In this document: positions 15,134 through 23,774 of the stretch, piece by piece | How positions within the stretch are numbered: the first letter of the stretch is position 1 | Layout: every line of letters starts with the position of its first letter | Source: Nitrospiraceae bacterium | GTDB lineage: Bacteria; Nitrospirota; Thermodesulfovibrionia; Thermodesulfovibrionales; UBA1546 | Assembly (NCBI GenBank): GCA_003599795.1 | Contig: QZJQ01000042.1 | Location: 1 to 34,737, forward strand | Direction of reading: 5' to 3' | DNA: 34,737 nt | Made by a program: the position numbers and the translations under genes | Notes under the pieces: generated by a model | Told to the model about the DNA's origin: nothing | Databases searched by the model: none | What the model saw: the letters and a program-made list of their open reading frames with translations, nothing else

Positions 15134-17569
15134 ATGCCTGAGAAATTGAGTGTTGATGAACTTTATAAATGCTGCAATCATGACTTGTTCAAGTTCAAAA
15201 CTACAGATGATCTGCCGCTTTTTACGGAAACCATAGGGCAGGAAAGGGCCTTGCGGGCGCTTGATTTCGGTATAGGCTTCAGCAACAAGGGATTTAACAT
15301 ATTTATCCTCGGAGAAAGCGGAACAGGCAAGATGACCACTATCAGGTCCATACTGTCCAAGCAGGCAATAAATGAACCGGTTCCGTCTGACTGGTGCTAT
15401 GTCTATAACTTCAAGGACGCCGATGCTCCGATAGCCGTGTCTCTTGAGCCGGGCAAGGCTGTTATCTTCCAGAAAGACATGGATGAACTTATCAATGTGC
15501 TCAAGGCTGAGATACCAAAGGTATTTGAATCTAAGGAATATGAAAAGCAGAAAAACCTTATTCTTGAGGAATTTCAAAAGAAGCAGAAAGACCTTTTCTC
15601 TCAGCTTGAGGATGAGGCGCGCGCAAAAGGATTTTCCATAAGAAAAACAGTTAGCGGCTTGCTGATAGTGCCCATCAAAAAAACCGGAGAGCCTCTTAAT
15701 GAAGAAGAGTTTGAAGCCCTTGAAGAGAAGACCAGGAAAAAAATTGAGGAATTGGGCAAACAGCTTCAGGACAAACTTGACGACGTTGTAAGGTCCTTGA
15801 GGGATGGAGAAAAACTTGTCAAAGAACTCCTCTCCAGGCTTGAGAGAGAGGCTGCGCTTTCTGCAGTCGGGCATCTGATAGACGAGCTTAAAAACAAATA
15901 CAGCAATCATGAAAGGATAATTGCATATCTTGAGGGCGTAAAGGAAGACATACTGGCTCACCTTGAGGATTTTAAAACACAGGAGGAGCAAACTCCGGCG
16001 CTGCCGTTTATGAAAATGCCTAAAACCGAGCCCACCTTCACAAGATACATGGTCAATGTCCTAGTGAACAATAAAGAAACTAAAGGCGCGCCGTGCGTAT
16101 TTGAAAGCAATCCCACATACTTTGACCTCTTTGGAAGGATAGAGCATAAGATTCAGTACGGCATCGCGCTGACTGATTTTTCAATGATAAAGGCCGGCTC
16201 TTTGCACAGGGCCAACGGCGGCTACATAGTCATTAACGTCCTGGACCTTCTGAGAAATATATTTGCTTATGATGCATTGAAGCGCGCCTTAAGGAATAAG
16301 GAAGTAAAAATAGAAGACGTGTGGGAGCAATACAGACTGGTGTCAACAACGACCCTCAAACCTGAGGCTATTCCCATTAACGTCAAGGTCATACTTGTCG
16401 GCAATCCTCATCTTTATTATCTGCTTTACAGCCTTGATGAGGAATACAGGGAGCTTTTCAAGGTCAAGGCTGATTTTGACAGCAGGATGGAAAGGACTGA
16501 TGAAAACATACAAAAATACGCATCCTTTGTTGCCGCAAAATGCAAGGATGAAAAACTGCTGCCGTTTGACAGGACAGGCATTGCAAAGGTTGTGGAATAC
16601 GGCTCAAGGCTTGCGGAGCATCAGGAAAAACTTTCGTCAAAGTTCAGCGAAATAAATGACATTATCGTGGAGTCCAACTATTGGGCGTTAAAGGCAAAAA
16701 ACAACATAGTTACAAATGAGCATGTTGAGAAAGCCATTAACGAAAAAGTATACAGGAGCAGCAGGATAGAAGAGCGGCTGCGTGAAATGATTGCAGAGGG
16801 AACACTGATAGTTGACACTTCAGGAGAAAAGGCCGGACAGGTCAACGGCCTTGCCGTTCTGGACCTCGGCGATTACAGCTTTGGCAAGGCCTCAAGGATA
16901 ACTGCCGCAACCTATATAGGAAAAGCAGGAGTTGTGAATATAGAAAGAGAAACCAAGATGAGCGGGAAAATTCATGAAAAAGCGATACTCATAATTACAA
17001 ACTATCTTGGCAGCAGATACGCAACTAAAAAGCCCATAAGCCTTTCAGCCTCAATAACATTTGAACAGCTCTATGATATGGTGGAGGGCGACAGCGCTTC
17101 ATGCGCGGAGCTGTATGTTCTTTTAAGCAGCATTGCAAATGTGCCACTTAAACAGAGCATTGCCGTCACAGGCTCCATGGATCAAAACGGAGATGTCCAG
17201 CCTATCGGCGGCGTCAATGAAAAGGTGGAAGGATTCTTTGACCTATGCAGATTAAGGGGGCTTGACGGAAACCACGGCGTCATAATACCGAGGCGGAATG
17301 TTAAACACCTGATGTTAAGAAAAGATGTGGTTGACGCCGTTAAAGCTGGTAAATTTACTATATACCCGATAAACAGGGCTGATGAAGGGCTTGAAATACT
17401 CACAGGCCTGCCTGCAGGCGAGTTAAGGGAAGACGGAACCTATCCTGAAGGCACAGTCAATTACCTTGTTGCAAAACGCTTTGAGGAAATAAGGGAGGCC
17501 TTGAAGGGAAAGAAGGAAAAAGATGATGACGAAGATAAAGATAAAGGCAAAAAAGAAAATAACGCATGA
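15134..17569 (+). CDS. Lon-family ATP-dependent protease (AAA plus Lon S16 domain)
   Basis: Cytoplasmic serine protease (811 aa) related to LonB and the YcbZ-type Lon-like proteins. ATG 15134 is chosen because GGAGG lies 5 nt upstream; ATG 15122 overlaps that site. The P-loop GESGTGKMTT (60-69) has Met where Thr/Ser is usual. A long charged coiled-coil insertion (about 135-280) precedes the rest of the ATPase (GGYIVINVLDLLRN). The C-terminal Lon domain has EGDSAS with nucleophile Ser654 and NEKVEGF with Lys697; the 43-residue spacing equals that of the Lon dyad. The C-terminus is an acidic/lysine tail (KGKKEKDDDEDKDKGKK). It overlaps the acyltransferase gene by 4 nt (ATGA). Confidence 0.93.
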   Translation: MPEKLSVDELYKCCNHDLFKFKTTDDLPLFTETIGQERALRALDFGIGFSNKGFNIFILGESGTGKMTTIRSILSKQAINEPVPSDWCYVYNFKDADAPIAVSLEPGKAVIFQKDMDELINVLKAEIPKVFESKEYEKQKNLILEEFQKKQKDLFSQLEDEARAKGFSIRKTVSGLLIVPIKKTGEPLNEEEFEALEEKTRKKIEELGKQLQDKLDDVVRSLRDGEKLVKELLSRLEREAALSAVGHLIDELKNKYSNHERIIAYLEGVKEDILAHLEDFKTQEEQTPALPFMKMPKTEPTFTRYMVNVLVNNKETKGAPCVFESNPTYFDLFGRIEHKIQYGIALTDFSMIKAGSLHRANGGYIVINVLDLLRNIFAYDALKRALRNKEVKIEDVWEQYRLVSTTTLKPEAIPINVKVILVGNPHLYYLLYSLDEEYRELFKVKADFDSRMERTDENIQKYASFVAAKCKDEKLLPFDRTGIAKVVEYGSRLAEHQEKLSSKFSEINDIIVESNYWALKAKNNIVTNEHVEKAINEKVYRSSRIEERLREMIAEGTLIVDTSGEKAGQVNGLAVLDLGDYSFGKASRITAATYIGKAGVVNIERETKMSGKIHEKAILIITNYLGSRYATKKPISLSASITFEQLYDMVEGDSASCAELYVLLSSIANVPLKQSIAVTGSMDQNGDVQPIGGVNEKVEGFFDLCRLRGLDGNHGVIIPRRNVKHLMLRKDVVDAVKAGKFTIYPINRADEGLEILTGLPAGELREDGTYPEGTVNYLVAKRFEEIREALKGKKEKDDDEDKDKGKKENNA

Positions 17570-18444
17570 AACAACTGGCGTGGTTTCTTGAGGCTTGTCT
17601 TTATACATTGCTTTCCATACCATTAGCATTATTCCCCCTTAAGTTCGGCGAATCCCTCGGCGTTCTGTTTTTTTATCTCTGGAGAAGCAGAAGGAACATC
17701 GCAATAGAAAATCTCCGTAAATCAATAGCATCTCATGCAATCAGCATCTCAGAAACACCTGAAAAAATAATCAGAAATAATTTTAGAAATTTAGGGCGTT
17801 CTCTAAGCGAGATAATCAAAATATATTACGGTGCAGGCAGAAAGATAATAGATTCTGTTGAGTTTGAGGGAGCGGAAAATGCCCATAAGGCCAAATCAAA
17901 GGGCAGGGGGATATTGTTTATAACAGGGCATTGCGGAAACTGGGAGCTGATGGCCACTGCATCTGCTAAGCTTTTGCCTGCTTACGGCATAGTAAGGCAG
18001 ATAAACAACCCTTATATAAACAAATTTATAGAAGGCGTAAGGCAGAGATACGGCACCAAAGTTATCTACAAAAAAGGGGCTCTTAAGGCCGTGATGAAAG
18101 TATTAAAGAATAATGGCTCTGTCGCCATTCTCATGGATCAGGCTGTGCTTTCAGACGAGGGGTATGTCATAGATTTTCTTGGAAGAGGGGCGTGGACCAC
18201 AAAGATGCCTGCGCTCATAGCAAGAAAAACAGGGGCCGTGGTTTTGCCTGTATTTATGCACAGGACAGATAAAGGCCACAAGATAAAGATATATCCGGAA
18301 GTAGCATTATCCGATATTGCAGATAAAGAGAATGCAATTATTGAAGATACCAAAAGGTTTTCAGGTTTTATTGAGGAATATATTAAAGAGCATCCGTCTG
18401 AATGGCTGTGGATACACAAAAGATGGAAGAGGGTTAAATCCTAA
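17566..18444 (+). CDS. Lipid A-type lysophospholipid acyltransferase (LpxL/HtrB family)
   Basis: Inner-membrane acyltransferase (292 aa) that adds secondary acyl chains to Kdo-lipid A or related lipids from acyl-ACP. A hydrophobic N-terminal segment (CLYTLLSIPLALFPLKFGESLGVLFFYLW) anchors it. The HX4E catalytic motif is HCGNWE (122-127), and the LMDQAV and GRGAWTTKMPALIARKTGA segments are conserved in LpxL. It starts in the ATGA overlap with the Lon gene and ends in an 11-nt convergent overlap with the flavodoxin-fold gene. Supports a Gram-negative envelope; the exact acyl acceptor is not determined. Confidence 0.9.
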   Translation: MKQLAWFLEACLYTLLSIPLALFPLKFGESLGVLFFYLWRSRRNIAIENLRKSIASHAISISETPEKIIRNNFRNLGRSLSEIIKIYYGAGRKIIDSVEFEGAENAHKAKSKGRGILFITGHCGNWELMATASAKLLPAYGIVRQINNPYINKFIEGVRQRYGTKVIYKKGALKAVMKVLKNNGSVAILMDQAVLSDEGYVIDFLGRGAWTTKMPALIARKTGAVVLPVFMHRTDKGHKIKIYPEVALSDIADKENAIIEDTKRFSGFIEEYIKEHPSEWLWIHKRWKRVKS

Positions 18445-19006
18445 CCAGTTCTTTTCCGGCCGCATACGCATCTTTAATAGCGGTAGGATGATTAAGGATT
18501 GCGCCTTTTGAATCAACGCCGAGAAAACTCAACGTCTTATGTTCAGGCACGCTGATGGTTCTGAAAAATGCCTTTGCAGTTGCCTCAGAACACTTAATCC
18601 CGTCCTCTTTTTCCATGCCTCCTACGAGCAATAAAAGTCCCTTCCTTCCGAATTCGCCTTCAGAAATAGGTTTTTTTAGCAGGTATTTTTCGCACCAGAA
18701 TGCCTGACACCTGTCAATCATTATCTTTGCCTGCGCAGTGAGCCCGAAGAAAAAAACGGGCGACGCGAGTATGATTCTGTCCGCAGTTCTTATTGCATTG
18801 TAAATCAAGGACATTTCGTCCTCAACAATGCATTTACCTGCCTCATCGCACCCTCCGCAATCCTGACACGGAGAAATCCTCATGAGATTGAGGTTAAAGA
18901 CTTGCACAGCAGAGCCCGAAGCCTCTATGCCCCTTACTGCTTCTTTAAGCAGAAGCTCTGTATTGCCGTCTTTTCTCGGGCTTCCTAAAAATGCAATAAC
19001 CTTCAT
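18434..19006 (-). CDS. NADPH-dependent FMN reductase / multimeric flavodoxin-fold protein
   Basis: Flavodoxin-like FMN protein (190 aa) of the WrbA/iron-sulfur flavoprotein group. The FMN phosphate loop is GSPRKDGNTE (residues 8-17). PCQDCGGCDEAGKCIVEDEM is a compact Cys-rich motif (C53, C56, C59, C64) typical of the iron-sulfur flavoprotein branch, which can hold a 4Fe-4S cluster. The ASPVFFFGLTAQAKIMIDR segment is the second FMN-contact region. It lies 7 nt after the ferredoxin gene, which is its probable electron donor. Cytoplasmic. Electron acceptor unknown. Confidence 0.88.
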   Translation of the reverse strand: MKVIAFLGSPRKDGNTELLLKEAVRGIEASGSAVQVFNLNLMRISPCQDCGGCDEAGKCIVEDEMSLIYNAIRTADRIILASPVFFFGLTAQAKIMIDRCQAFWCEKYLLKKPISEGEFGRKGLLLLVGGMEKEDGIKCSEATAKAFFRTISVPEHKTLSFLGVDSKGAILNHPTAIKDAYAAGKELVRI

Positions 19007-19013
19007 GGCTTTA

Positions 19014-19202
19014 TTATCCCTCAGTAACGGTTATTGCCTGAACCGGGCAGATGTCAGCAGCCTCCTGACAATTGCAGGTATTGCACTTTTCCAGTCCGAC
19101 AACCCATGCCTTATCATCCTTAAGCTGAAAGACTTCGGGACAAACCTCTGCGCATGCGCCGCAGCCCACACATGTATCCCAGTCAACAACAGGTTTTAAC
19201 AT
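19014..19202 (-). CDS. Small 4Fe-4S ferredoxin
   Basis: Ferredoxin of 62 aa. CVGCGACAEVCP supplies four Cys in the classical motif; the second half CNTCNCQEAADICP retains the partner Cys before Pro but not a full second CxxCxxC motif, so a single [4Fe-4S] cluster as in Desulfovibrio-type ferredoxins is likely, with possible disulfide or extra Cys. AAAGGAGGT precedes the ATG by 6 nt. It is followed after 11 nt by the flavodoxin-fold gene and probably shares its transcript. A TATAAT at 19244-19249 (- strand) may be the -10 element, but no convincing -35 is visible. Confidence 0.92.
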   Translation of the reverse strand: MLKPVVDWDTCVGCGACAEVCPEVFQLKDDKAWVVGLEKCNTCNCQEAADICPVQAITVTEG

Positions 19203-19291
19203 AAGAGCACCTCCTTTGTGAGAATAAATTTTTGTTTATTTTAATTATAGACAGGATTTGCAGGCAATCCACAGATGGAAGAATTTATCCG

Positions 19292-20533
19292 TTAAAGCCA
19301 TTCAACCCTGTCTCTTCCGCTGTTTTTTGCCTTATACAGCCCGTCGTCAGCTCTCTTTATAATATCGTCTATAGTGCTGTCTCCATCTGTCATGCGCGCA
19401 ATGCCTAAGCTGATGGTAATATGAATCTGAAGAGGCATATCTGTCGCTAAAACCATACTTGCCTTAACATTTTCTCTTATTCTCTCGGCAAGGCTCCTCG
19501 TATTCTCAAAATCTGTGTCAGGCAATACAACCAAAAACTCTTCCCCGCCGTAACGTCCCAATATATCATAAATCCTGATGGAATTCTTTATGCGAACCGA
19601 AACTTCCCTTAATGCCTCATCTCCGGTAACATGCCCGAACTCATCATTTATGGATTTGAACCTGTCTATATCAATCATTATGCATCCCAGATTTTTCTTA
19701 AGCCTTTTGGCCCTTTCAAATTCCTCGTCGAACCGCGACATTATGTGCCGCCTGTTAAATATTCCTGTCAGGCCGTCTGTAATAGCCAGATGCTCAAAAC
19801 GCCGCTGGATTTCCGAGGTCTTTCTTATTAACCTCACTGTAAAGAAAAAAATAAGCCCTAAAAGGAGCGCTGTGGACAACACGCCGAAAATAATTGCATA
19901 GAGAGTGTTGGTTTCCAGTTTATTGCGGATATTCTCAATATCAAAGGTTATGCTGATGCCGCCTCTCACTTCGCCTGTTTTATAGCCCTGGTCTGAATGA
20001 CACTTAAGGCACTCTTGCTCAACATAAAGCGGCGCCATATATCTGAAGTACGCCTTTTTATTTTTCTTTTCAATGCCAAAAAACTCATTGGTGCCGCGTT
20101 CAAACAAAGACAAGGCCCTTGTCTCAAAATCATCAGGCTTATTTGCCGGGTTAAGGAGATTGAGGCTTGTTAAATGGAAGTTAAATAAGCCTTCTTTTTC
20201 AGCATATTCAGAAATTTCGCGTGTCATCTGAGCAGGGTTTCTTCTGATAAATACCTTGCCGTCAATAGTTTTGATTTCTGCCTTATCAAGATAGGGATTC
20301 GGCTTGTCTCCTTTTTTCTTCTCAATATATACCCCGTCATGGCCGGCATTCCACTTTCTTGCCAGGATTATGCTATTAAACAAGGTCCTCGCCCGTATCG
20401 CATTTTCCTCATCAATTAATTGCCTTGTTCTTATGGTTGTAATGAAAAAAATCCCTGACAGGACTGCGACAATCGTCAGGCTTATGGAGATCATAAATGT
20501 CTTATAGATTTTAGTTTCTCTGGCTAAAGGCAT
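19292..20533 (-). CDS. Diguanylate cyclase with periplasmic c-haem (DUF3365/Tll0287-like) sensor domain
   Basis: Membrane sensor (413 aa) that makes cyclic di-GMP. A transmembrane helix (about 12-34), a periplasmic DUF3365-like domain with the haem motif CLKCH (175-179), a second helix (211-234) and a GGDEF domain are arranged in that order. The active site is GGEEF (329-333), and the I-site RIYD (320-323) lies five residues before it, so product inhibition is expected. There is no EAL domain. A covalently bound haem would make it a redox, NO or O2 sensor. The gene stands 34 nt after the TauE permease gene on the same strand. Confidence 0.9.
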   Translation of the reverse strand: MPLARETKIYKTFMISISLTIVAVLSGIFFITTIRTRQLIDEENAIRARTLFNSIILARKWNAGHDGVYIEKKKGDKPNPYLDKAEIKTIDGKVFIRRNPAQMTREISEYAEKEGLFNFHLTSLNLLNPANKPDDFETRALSLFERGTNEFFGIEKKNKKAYFRYMAPLYVEQECLKCHSDQGYKTGEVRGGISITFDIENIRNKLETNTLYAIIFGVLSTALLLGLIFFFTVRLIRKTSEIQRRFEHLAITDGLTGIFNRRHIMSRFDEEFERAKRLKKNLGCIMIDIDRFKSINDEFGHVTGDEALREVSVRIKNSIRIYDILGRYGGEEFLVVLPDTDFENTRSLAERIRENVKASMVLATDMPLQIHITISLGIARMTDGDSTIDDIIKRADDGLYKAKNSGRDRVEWL

Positions 20534-20567
20534 CTTACTTCTATTTTACATGATATACAAGCCGGAG

Positions 20568-21521
20568 TCACATAAAAAACTGCAGAATGTATCTGATTGA
20601 CAGGGAAACAATGATTAGGCCCAGTATTATCTTGATAAACTGCTGCGGGACAAACTTCTGAAGCCTTGCTCCGATATACATGCCTGCAAAACCGCCGACT
20701 CCGAATAGAATGCCCAACGGCCAGTCGGGCATTGAAGATGTGTTATCCACTATCAGCGGAATACTGTAAAACAATGCGCCTGCAATTGATGTCATAAATG
20801 TCCCCATCAAAGTAGCGCCTGCAATCGTGTAGGCAGGCAGATGCAGAAATGAAATGCAGAAGGGAGCGATAATTGCGCCACCGCCAATGCCGTAAGCGCC
20901 GCCTATAATTCCCACAATAAATGACAGAATGAACATAATCACGGGATTGAATGAAAATGTCTCACCCCAAAACTCATATTCAACCCTTTTTAATGATACA
21001 TGGCTTGTCTTTACTACTGCATGGGAAGGGATGCCGGCAGTTAATCTTGAGCATTGATGATTTTTAAATTTTTCTTCAAGCGCCCTTGCAGCGGAAGGTT
21101 TCGTCTTTCCTTTGCGTATAAGCTCTTTAAGCAGCCGGACTCCGATATAAAGCAATACGCATCCTACAAAGAATTTAAAAACCTTTGGATCAGGGAGATA
21201 TAAAACCCTTACATGAAAACCAAAGAATACTCCTGGCAGAGTGCCGGCAATTATTACCCACGTCAACGGCCATGCCATTCTGCCTTCTTTTATGTAGCGG
21301 TAAACTCCGCTCGGAATTGCAAAGATGTTGAAGACATGGTTTGTCCCGCTTACCGAAGGCGCTGTGTAATTAAGTACGCTCATCTGGAACGGAAGAAGGA
21401 GGAATGCGCCTGATATGCCGCCCATTGAGGTAAAAAAAGAGATTACCATTGCAACCAAGGGCGGCAACAGGATATTAGTCTTAACACCGGAAACAGGAAA
21501 CAGTATGTCCAGAAAATCCAT
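20568..21521 (-). CDS. TauE/SafE family sulfite/anion exporter-like permease
   Basis: Inner-membrane permease (317 aa) with about eight hydrophobic segments in two repeats, including GGISGAFLLLPFQMSVLNY and the second-half GGAYGIGGGAIIAPFCISFLHLPAYTIAGATLMGTFMTS, which is diagnostic of PF01925. A hydrophilic cytoplasmic loop of about 55 residues divides the halves. Members export sulfite, sulfoacetate or other small organic anions; the substrate cannot be read from the sequence. ATG 21521 lies only 5 nt after a TATAAT, with no Shine-Dalgarno sequence, so the message may be leaderless. Confidence 0.88.
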   Translation of the reverse strand: MDFLDILFPVSGVKTNILLPPLVAMVISFFTSMGGISGAFLLLPFQMSVLNYTAPSVSGTNHVFNIFAIPSGVYRYIKEGRMAWPLTWVIIAGTLPGVFFGFHVRVLYLPDPKVFKFFVGCVLLYIGVRLLKELIRKGKTKPSAARALEEKFKNHQCSRLTAGIPSHAVVKTSHVSLKRVEYEFWGETFSFNPVIMFILSFIVGIIGGAYGIGGGAIIAPFCISFLHLPAYTIAGATLMGTFMTSIAGALFYSIPLIVDNTSSMPDWPLGILFGVGGFAGMYIGARLQKFVPQQFIKIILGLIIVSLSIRYILQFFM

Positions 21522-21526
21522 GGGAT

Positions 21527-21532
21527 ATTATA
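21527..21532 (-). promoter_or_regulatory. Candidate -10 box directly upstream of the TauE permease gene
   Basis: TATAAT on the - strand ends 5 nt before the ATG. TTAACT hexamers from the heptamer array occur at spacings of 8, 15 and 22 bp upstream, so the 15-bp one is the nearest to a usable -35. It could produce a leaderless transcript; AT-rich chance occurrence is possible. Confidence 0.3.
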
Positions 21533-21540
21533 CAAAAGCA

Positions 21541-21568
21541 AGTTAAAAGTTAAAAGTTAAGAGTTAAG
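21541..21568. repeat. Heptamer tandem array AGTTAAA/AGTTAAG
   Basis: Four consecutive 7-bp units (AGTTAAA twice, AGTTAAG twice) with a degenerate fifth, located in the 141-bp gap between divergent TauE permease and NAD synthetase genes. The 7-bp period is the same as in the coding repeats at 385-460 and 11131-11199, but the unit sequence is different. Confidence 0.85.
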
Positions 21569-21593
21569 AGTTTAAAAAAATAAAGATAGCCTT

Positions 21594-21628
21594 ACCCTGT
21601 TAGGAAAACAATTCTTTTCTAACGGGGT
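21594..21628. other. Inverted repeat upstream of nadE
   Basis: ACCCTGTTAG (21594-21603) pairs with CTAACGGGGT (21619-21628) with one G-U wobble and a 15-nt loop. No T tract follows on either strand, so it is not a standard terminator. It could be an operator or a leader structure for nadE. Confidence 0.4.
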
Positions 21629-21662
21629 TTACAAAAGGAAGCGCTTAAATTATCATTTACCT

Positions 21663-23297
21663 ATGAAGACAATCAGGATTGCCCTGGCCCAGATTAACCT
21701 TGCTGTTGGTGACATTGACGGCAATACCCTCAAGATTTGTGATTATATACAGAGGGCAGAGGAACAAAATTCTAACATAGTCGTATTCCCCGAACTCGCA
21801 ATAACGGGTTATCCGCCCGAAGACCTCCTTCTGAAGCATCATTTCGTGGATGACAATCTTGACGCTTTAAGCAGGATTATTGAAAGAACAAAGGATATAA
21901 CTGCCATTGTCGGATTTGTTGACAGAAAAAACAGTGTTCTTTATAACGCTGCTGCGATAATTCAGAACTGCAGAATAATCGGCGTATACCACAAGGTATT
22001 TCTTCCAAACTACGGGGTATTTGATGAATACAGATACTTCAGGGCAGGGGCTGAAACCCCTGTCTATAAAATTAATAAGATGAATGTCGGAGTAAATATC
22101 TGCGAGGATATCTGGTATCCCGAAGGCCCGGCAAAATATCAGGCTCTTGCAGGCGCCGAGATTATCTTAAACATAAATGCCTCTCCCTATCATATGGCAA
22201 AGGCGCATCTGAGGGAAAAGATGGTATCTGAGAGGGCGTCTGACAATAAAGTGGCAATAGCATATCTAAACACAGTCGGAGGACAGGACGAGCTTGTTTT
22301 TGACGGAGGCAGCTTTATAGTTGATAAGACAGGCGCGATTATAGCCAGGGGAAAGCAGTTTGAAGAAGAGATGATTATTTACGAAATAGCTCTTGACAGC
22401 CCGGGACAGCCAAACAGAAGGAATATCTCCCCCCTTGCTGCATCACTTGAAGAAGAGGTTTACAAAGCGCTTGTGCTCGGCACAAGGGATTATGTGATTA
22501 AGAATGATTTTAAGAAAGCTGTCATAGGTTTAAGCGGCGGTATTGATTCTTCGCTTGTAGCCACAGTTGCGGTTGATGCCATCGGCAGGGAAAATGTCAC
22601 AGGCATCTTTATGCCTTCTCCGTATACATCCAGGGAAAGCTGTGATGACGCCTATGCACTCTCTAAAAACCTCGGCATTAAAATAATTGAGGCGCCTATC
22701 AGCAAGATACTTGAAATTTACAGGGAAAGCTTTAAAATGGAATTTAAGGGCCTTCCTGAAGATAGTACGGAAGAGAATCTTCAGGCAAGGATACGTGGGA
22801 ACATACTTATGGCGTTCTCCAATAAATTCGGGTGGCTTGTGCTTACAACAGGTAACAAATCCGAGATGAGTGTGGGTTATGCCACGCTTTACGGAGATAT
22901 GGCAGGAGGTTTCGCCGTTATAAAAGACGTGCCCAAGACCCTTATATATGAACTCTGCAAATGGAAGAACTCCAAAGAGGGCAGGGCGCTGATTCCCGAA
23001 AGAGTGCTCTGGAAAGAACCCTCTGCTGAGCTTAAACCTGATCAGAGGGATACGGATTCTCTGCCTCCGTATCCTGCCCTTGATCCGATACTCAAGGCAT
23101 ATATTGAGGAGGACAAGAGTTTTGAGGACATACCGCTGCCTTCCGGGTGCGATATTGAGTGCGCACAGAAGATTATAAAAATGATAGACAGAAGTGAATA
23201 TAAAAGAAGGCAGTCTCCCCCGGGAATAAAAATAACGCCCCGGGCCTTCGGCAAAGACAGGCGGTTTCCTATAACAAATAAGTACCGCAGTTATTAG
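21663..23297 (+). CDS. nadE: Glutamine-hydrolysing NAD+ synthetase
   Basis: Converts deamido-NAD to NAD with ATP, using glutamine as nitrogen donor (544 aa). The N-terminal nitrilase domain has the Glu-Lys-Cys triad in FPELAITGYPPEDLL, YHKVFLPNYGVFDEYRYF and GVNICEDIWYP. The C-terminal synthetase domain has the PP-loop GLSGGIDSSL, then TTGNKSEMSVGYATLYGDMAGG and KWKNS. Length fits the two-domain bacterial form. The ribosome site is weak (AAGGAAG about 17 nt upstream). The downstream zinc-ribbon gene follows after 26 nt and may be co-transcribed. Confidence 0.95.
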   Translation: MKTIRIALAQINLAVGDIDGNTLKICDYIQRAEEQNSNIVVFPELAITGYPPEDLLLKHHFVDDNLDALSRIIERTKDITAIVGFVDRKNSVLYNAAAIIQNCRIIGVYHKVFLPNYGVFDEYRYFRAGAETPVYKINKMNVGVNICEDIWYPEGPAKYQALAGAEIILNINASPYHMAKAHLREKMVSERASDNKVAIAYLNTVGGQDELVFDGGSFIVDKTGAIIARGKQFEEEMIIYEIALDSPGQPNRRNISPLAASLEEEVYKALVLGTRDYVIKNDFKKAVIGLSGGIDSSLVATVAVDAIGRENVTGIFMPSPYTSRESCDDAYALSKNLGIKIIEAPISKILEIYRESFKMEFKGLPEDSTEENLQARIRGNILMAFSNKFGWLVLTTGNKSEMSVGYATLYGDMAGGFAVIKDVPKTLIYELCKWKNSKEGRALIPERVLWKEPSAELKPDQRDTDSLPPYPALDPILKAYIEEDKSFEDIPLPSGCDIECAQKIIKMIDRSEYKRRQSPPGIKITPRAFGKDRRFPITNKYRSY

Positions 23298-23323
23298 AGC
23301 AACTCATATCGGGGGTGAACATT

Positions 23324-23506
23324 ATGGAAAAATTCAGAAAATGTTTAAGCTGCGACTATGAGCGGGGATTTCATGTATATATCAAAGAGATAGAAGGAAA
23401 GAGGGTAATCGGCCTTATATGCCCTAAATGCGGCCAGTCTTATGACATAGGATGGCATACAGCGAGCGCAGAGGGCGTTAAGCCTGAAAAAGGGCCGGCG
23501 TATTAA
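23324..23506 (+). CDS. Small zinc-ribbon protein
   Basis: Uncharacterised 60-aa protein. CLSC near the N-terminus and CPKC in the middle make a four-Cys zinc or iron site; the rest is polar. ATG 23324 is favoured because GGGGG ends about 9 nt upstream; GTG 23315 would overlap that site. No signal peptide or membrane segment. It lies between nadE and a two-helix membrane protein, all closely spaced. It might act in transcription or as a metal-binding partner of the following ferredoxin, but there is no direct evidence. Confidence 0.6.
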   Translation: MEKFRKCLSCDYERGFHVYIKEIEGKRVIGLICPKCGQSYDIGWHTASAEGVKPEKGPAY

Positions 23507-23518
23507 GGTGCTGCAATC

Positions 23519-23767
23519 ATGAAATTAAGACCGGTTCCGCTCGGAATTGCGCTTGGAGCAGTGTGGGGAGGCTCTTTGTTTATTACAACATGGCTTTCTT
23601 ACTACACAGGCTACGGCAGGCTTTTCCTTGAAGTTCTGGCGCAATCCATATATCCGGGATACACCATAACTCCGCAAGGAAGTTTTCTGGGGCTGCTCTA
23701 TGGATTTGCAGACGGCTTTATAAGCGCAGCGCTTATTGGCTATATTTATAATAAATTTGTGAAGTGA
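23519..23767 (+). CDS. Small two-helix membrane protein, holin-like
   Basis: 82 residues with two transmembrane segments (VPLGIALGAVWGGSLFITTWL and FLGLLYGFADGFISAALIGYI) and a conserved-looking central stretch IYPGYTITPQGS. Small proteins of this layout are often annotated as phage-holin-like, but they occur in chromosomes without phage, and no phage gene is near. It starts 12 nt after the zinc-ribbon gene and ends 7 nt before the DUF362 gene. Function unknown. Confidence 0.65.
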   Translation: MKLRPVPLGIALGAVWGGSLFITTWLSYYTGYGRLFLEVLAQSIYPGYTITPQGSFLGLLYGFADGFISAALIGYIYNKFVK

Positions 23768-23774
23768 GGCTGAT

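Noticed and set aside
23519-23767. Prophage remnant suggested by holin-like protein
   Set aside because: No integrase cluster, lysin or structural phage gene nearby; XerD at 14176 has a housekeeping-type sequence.
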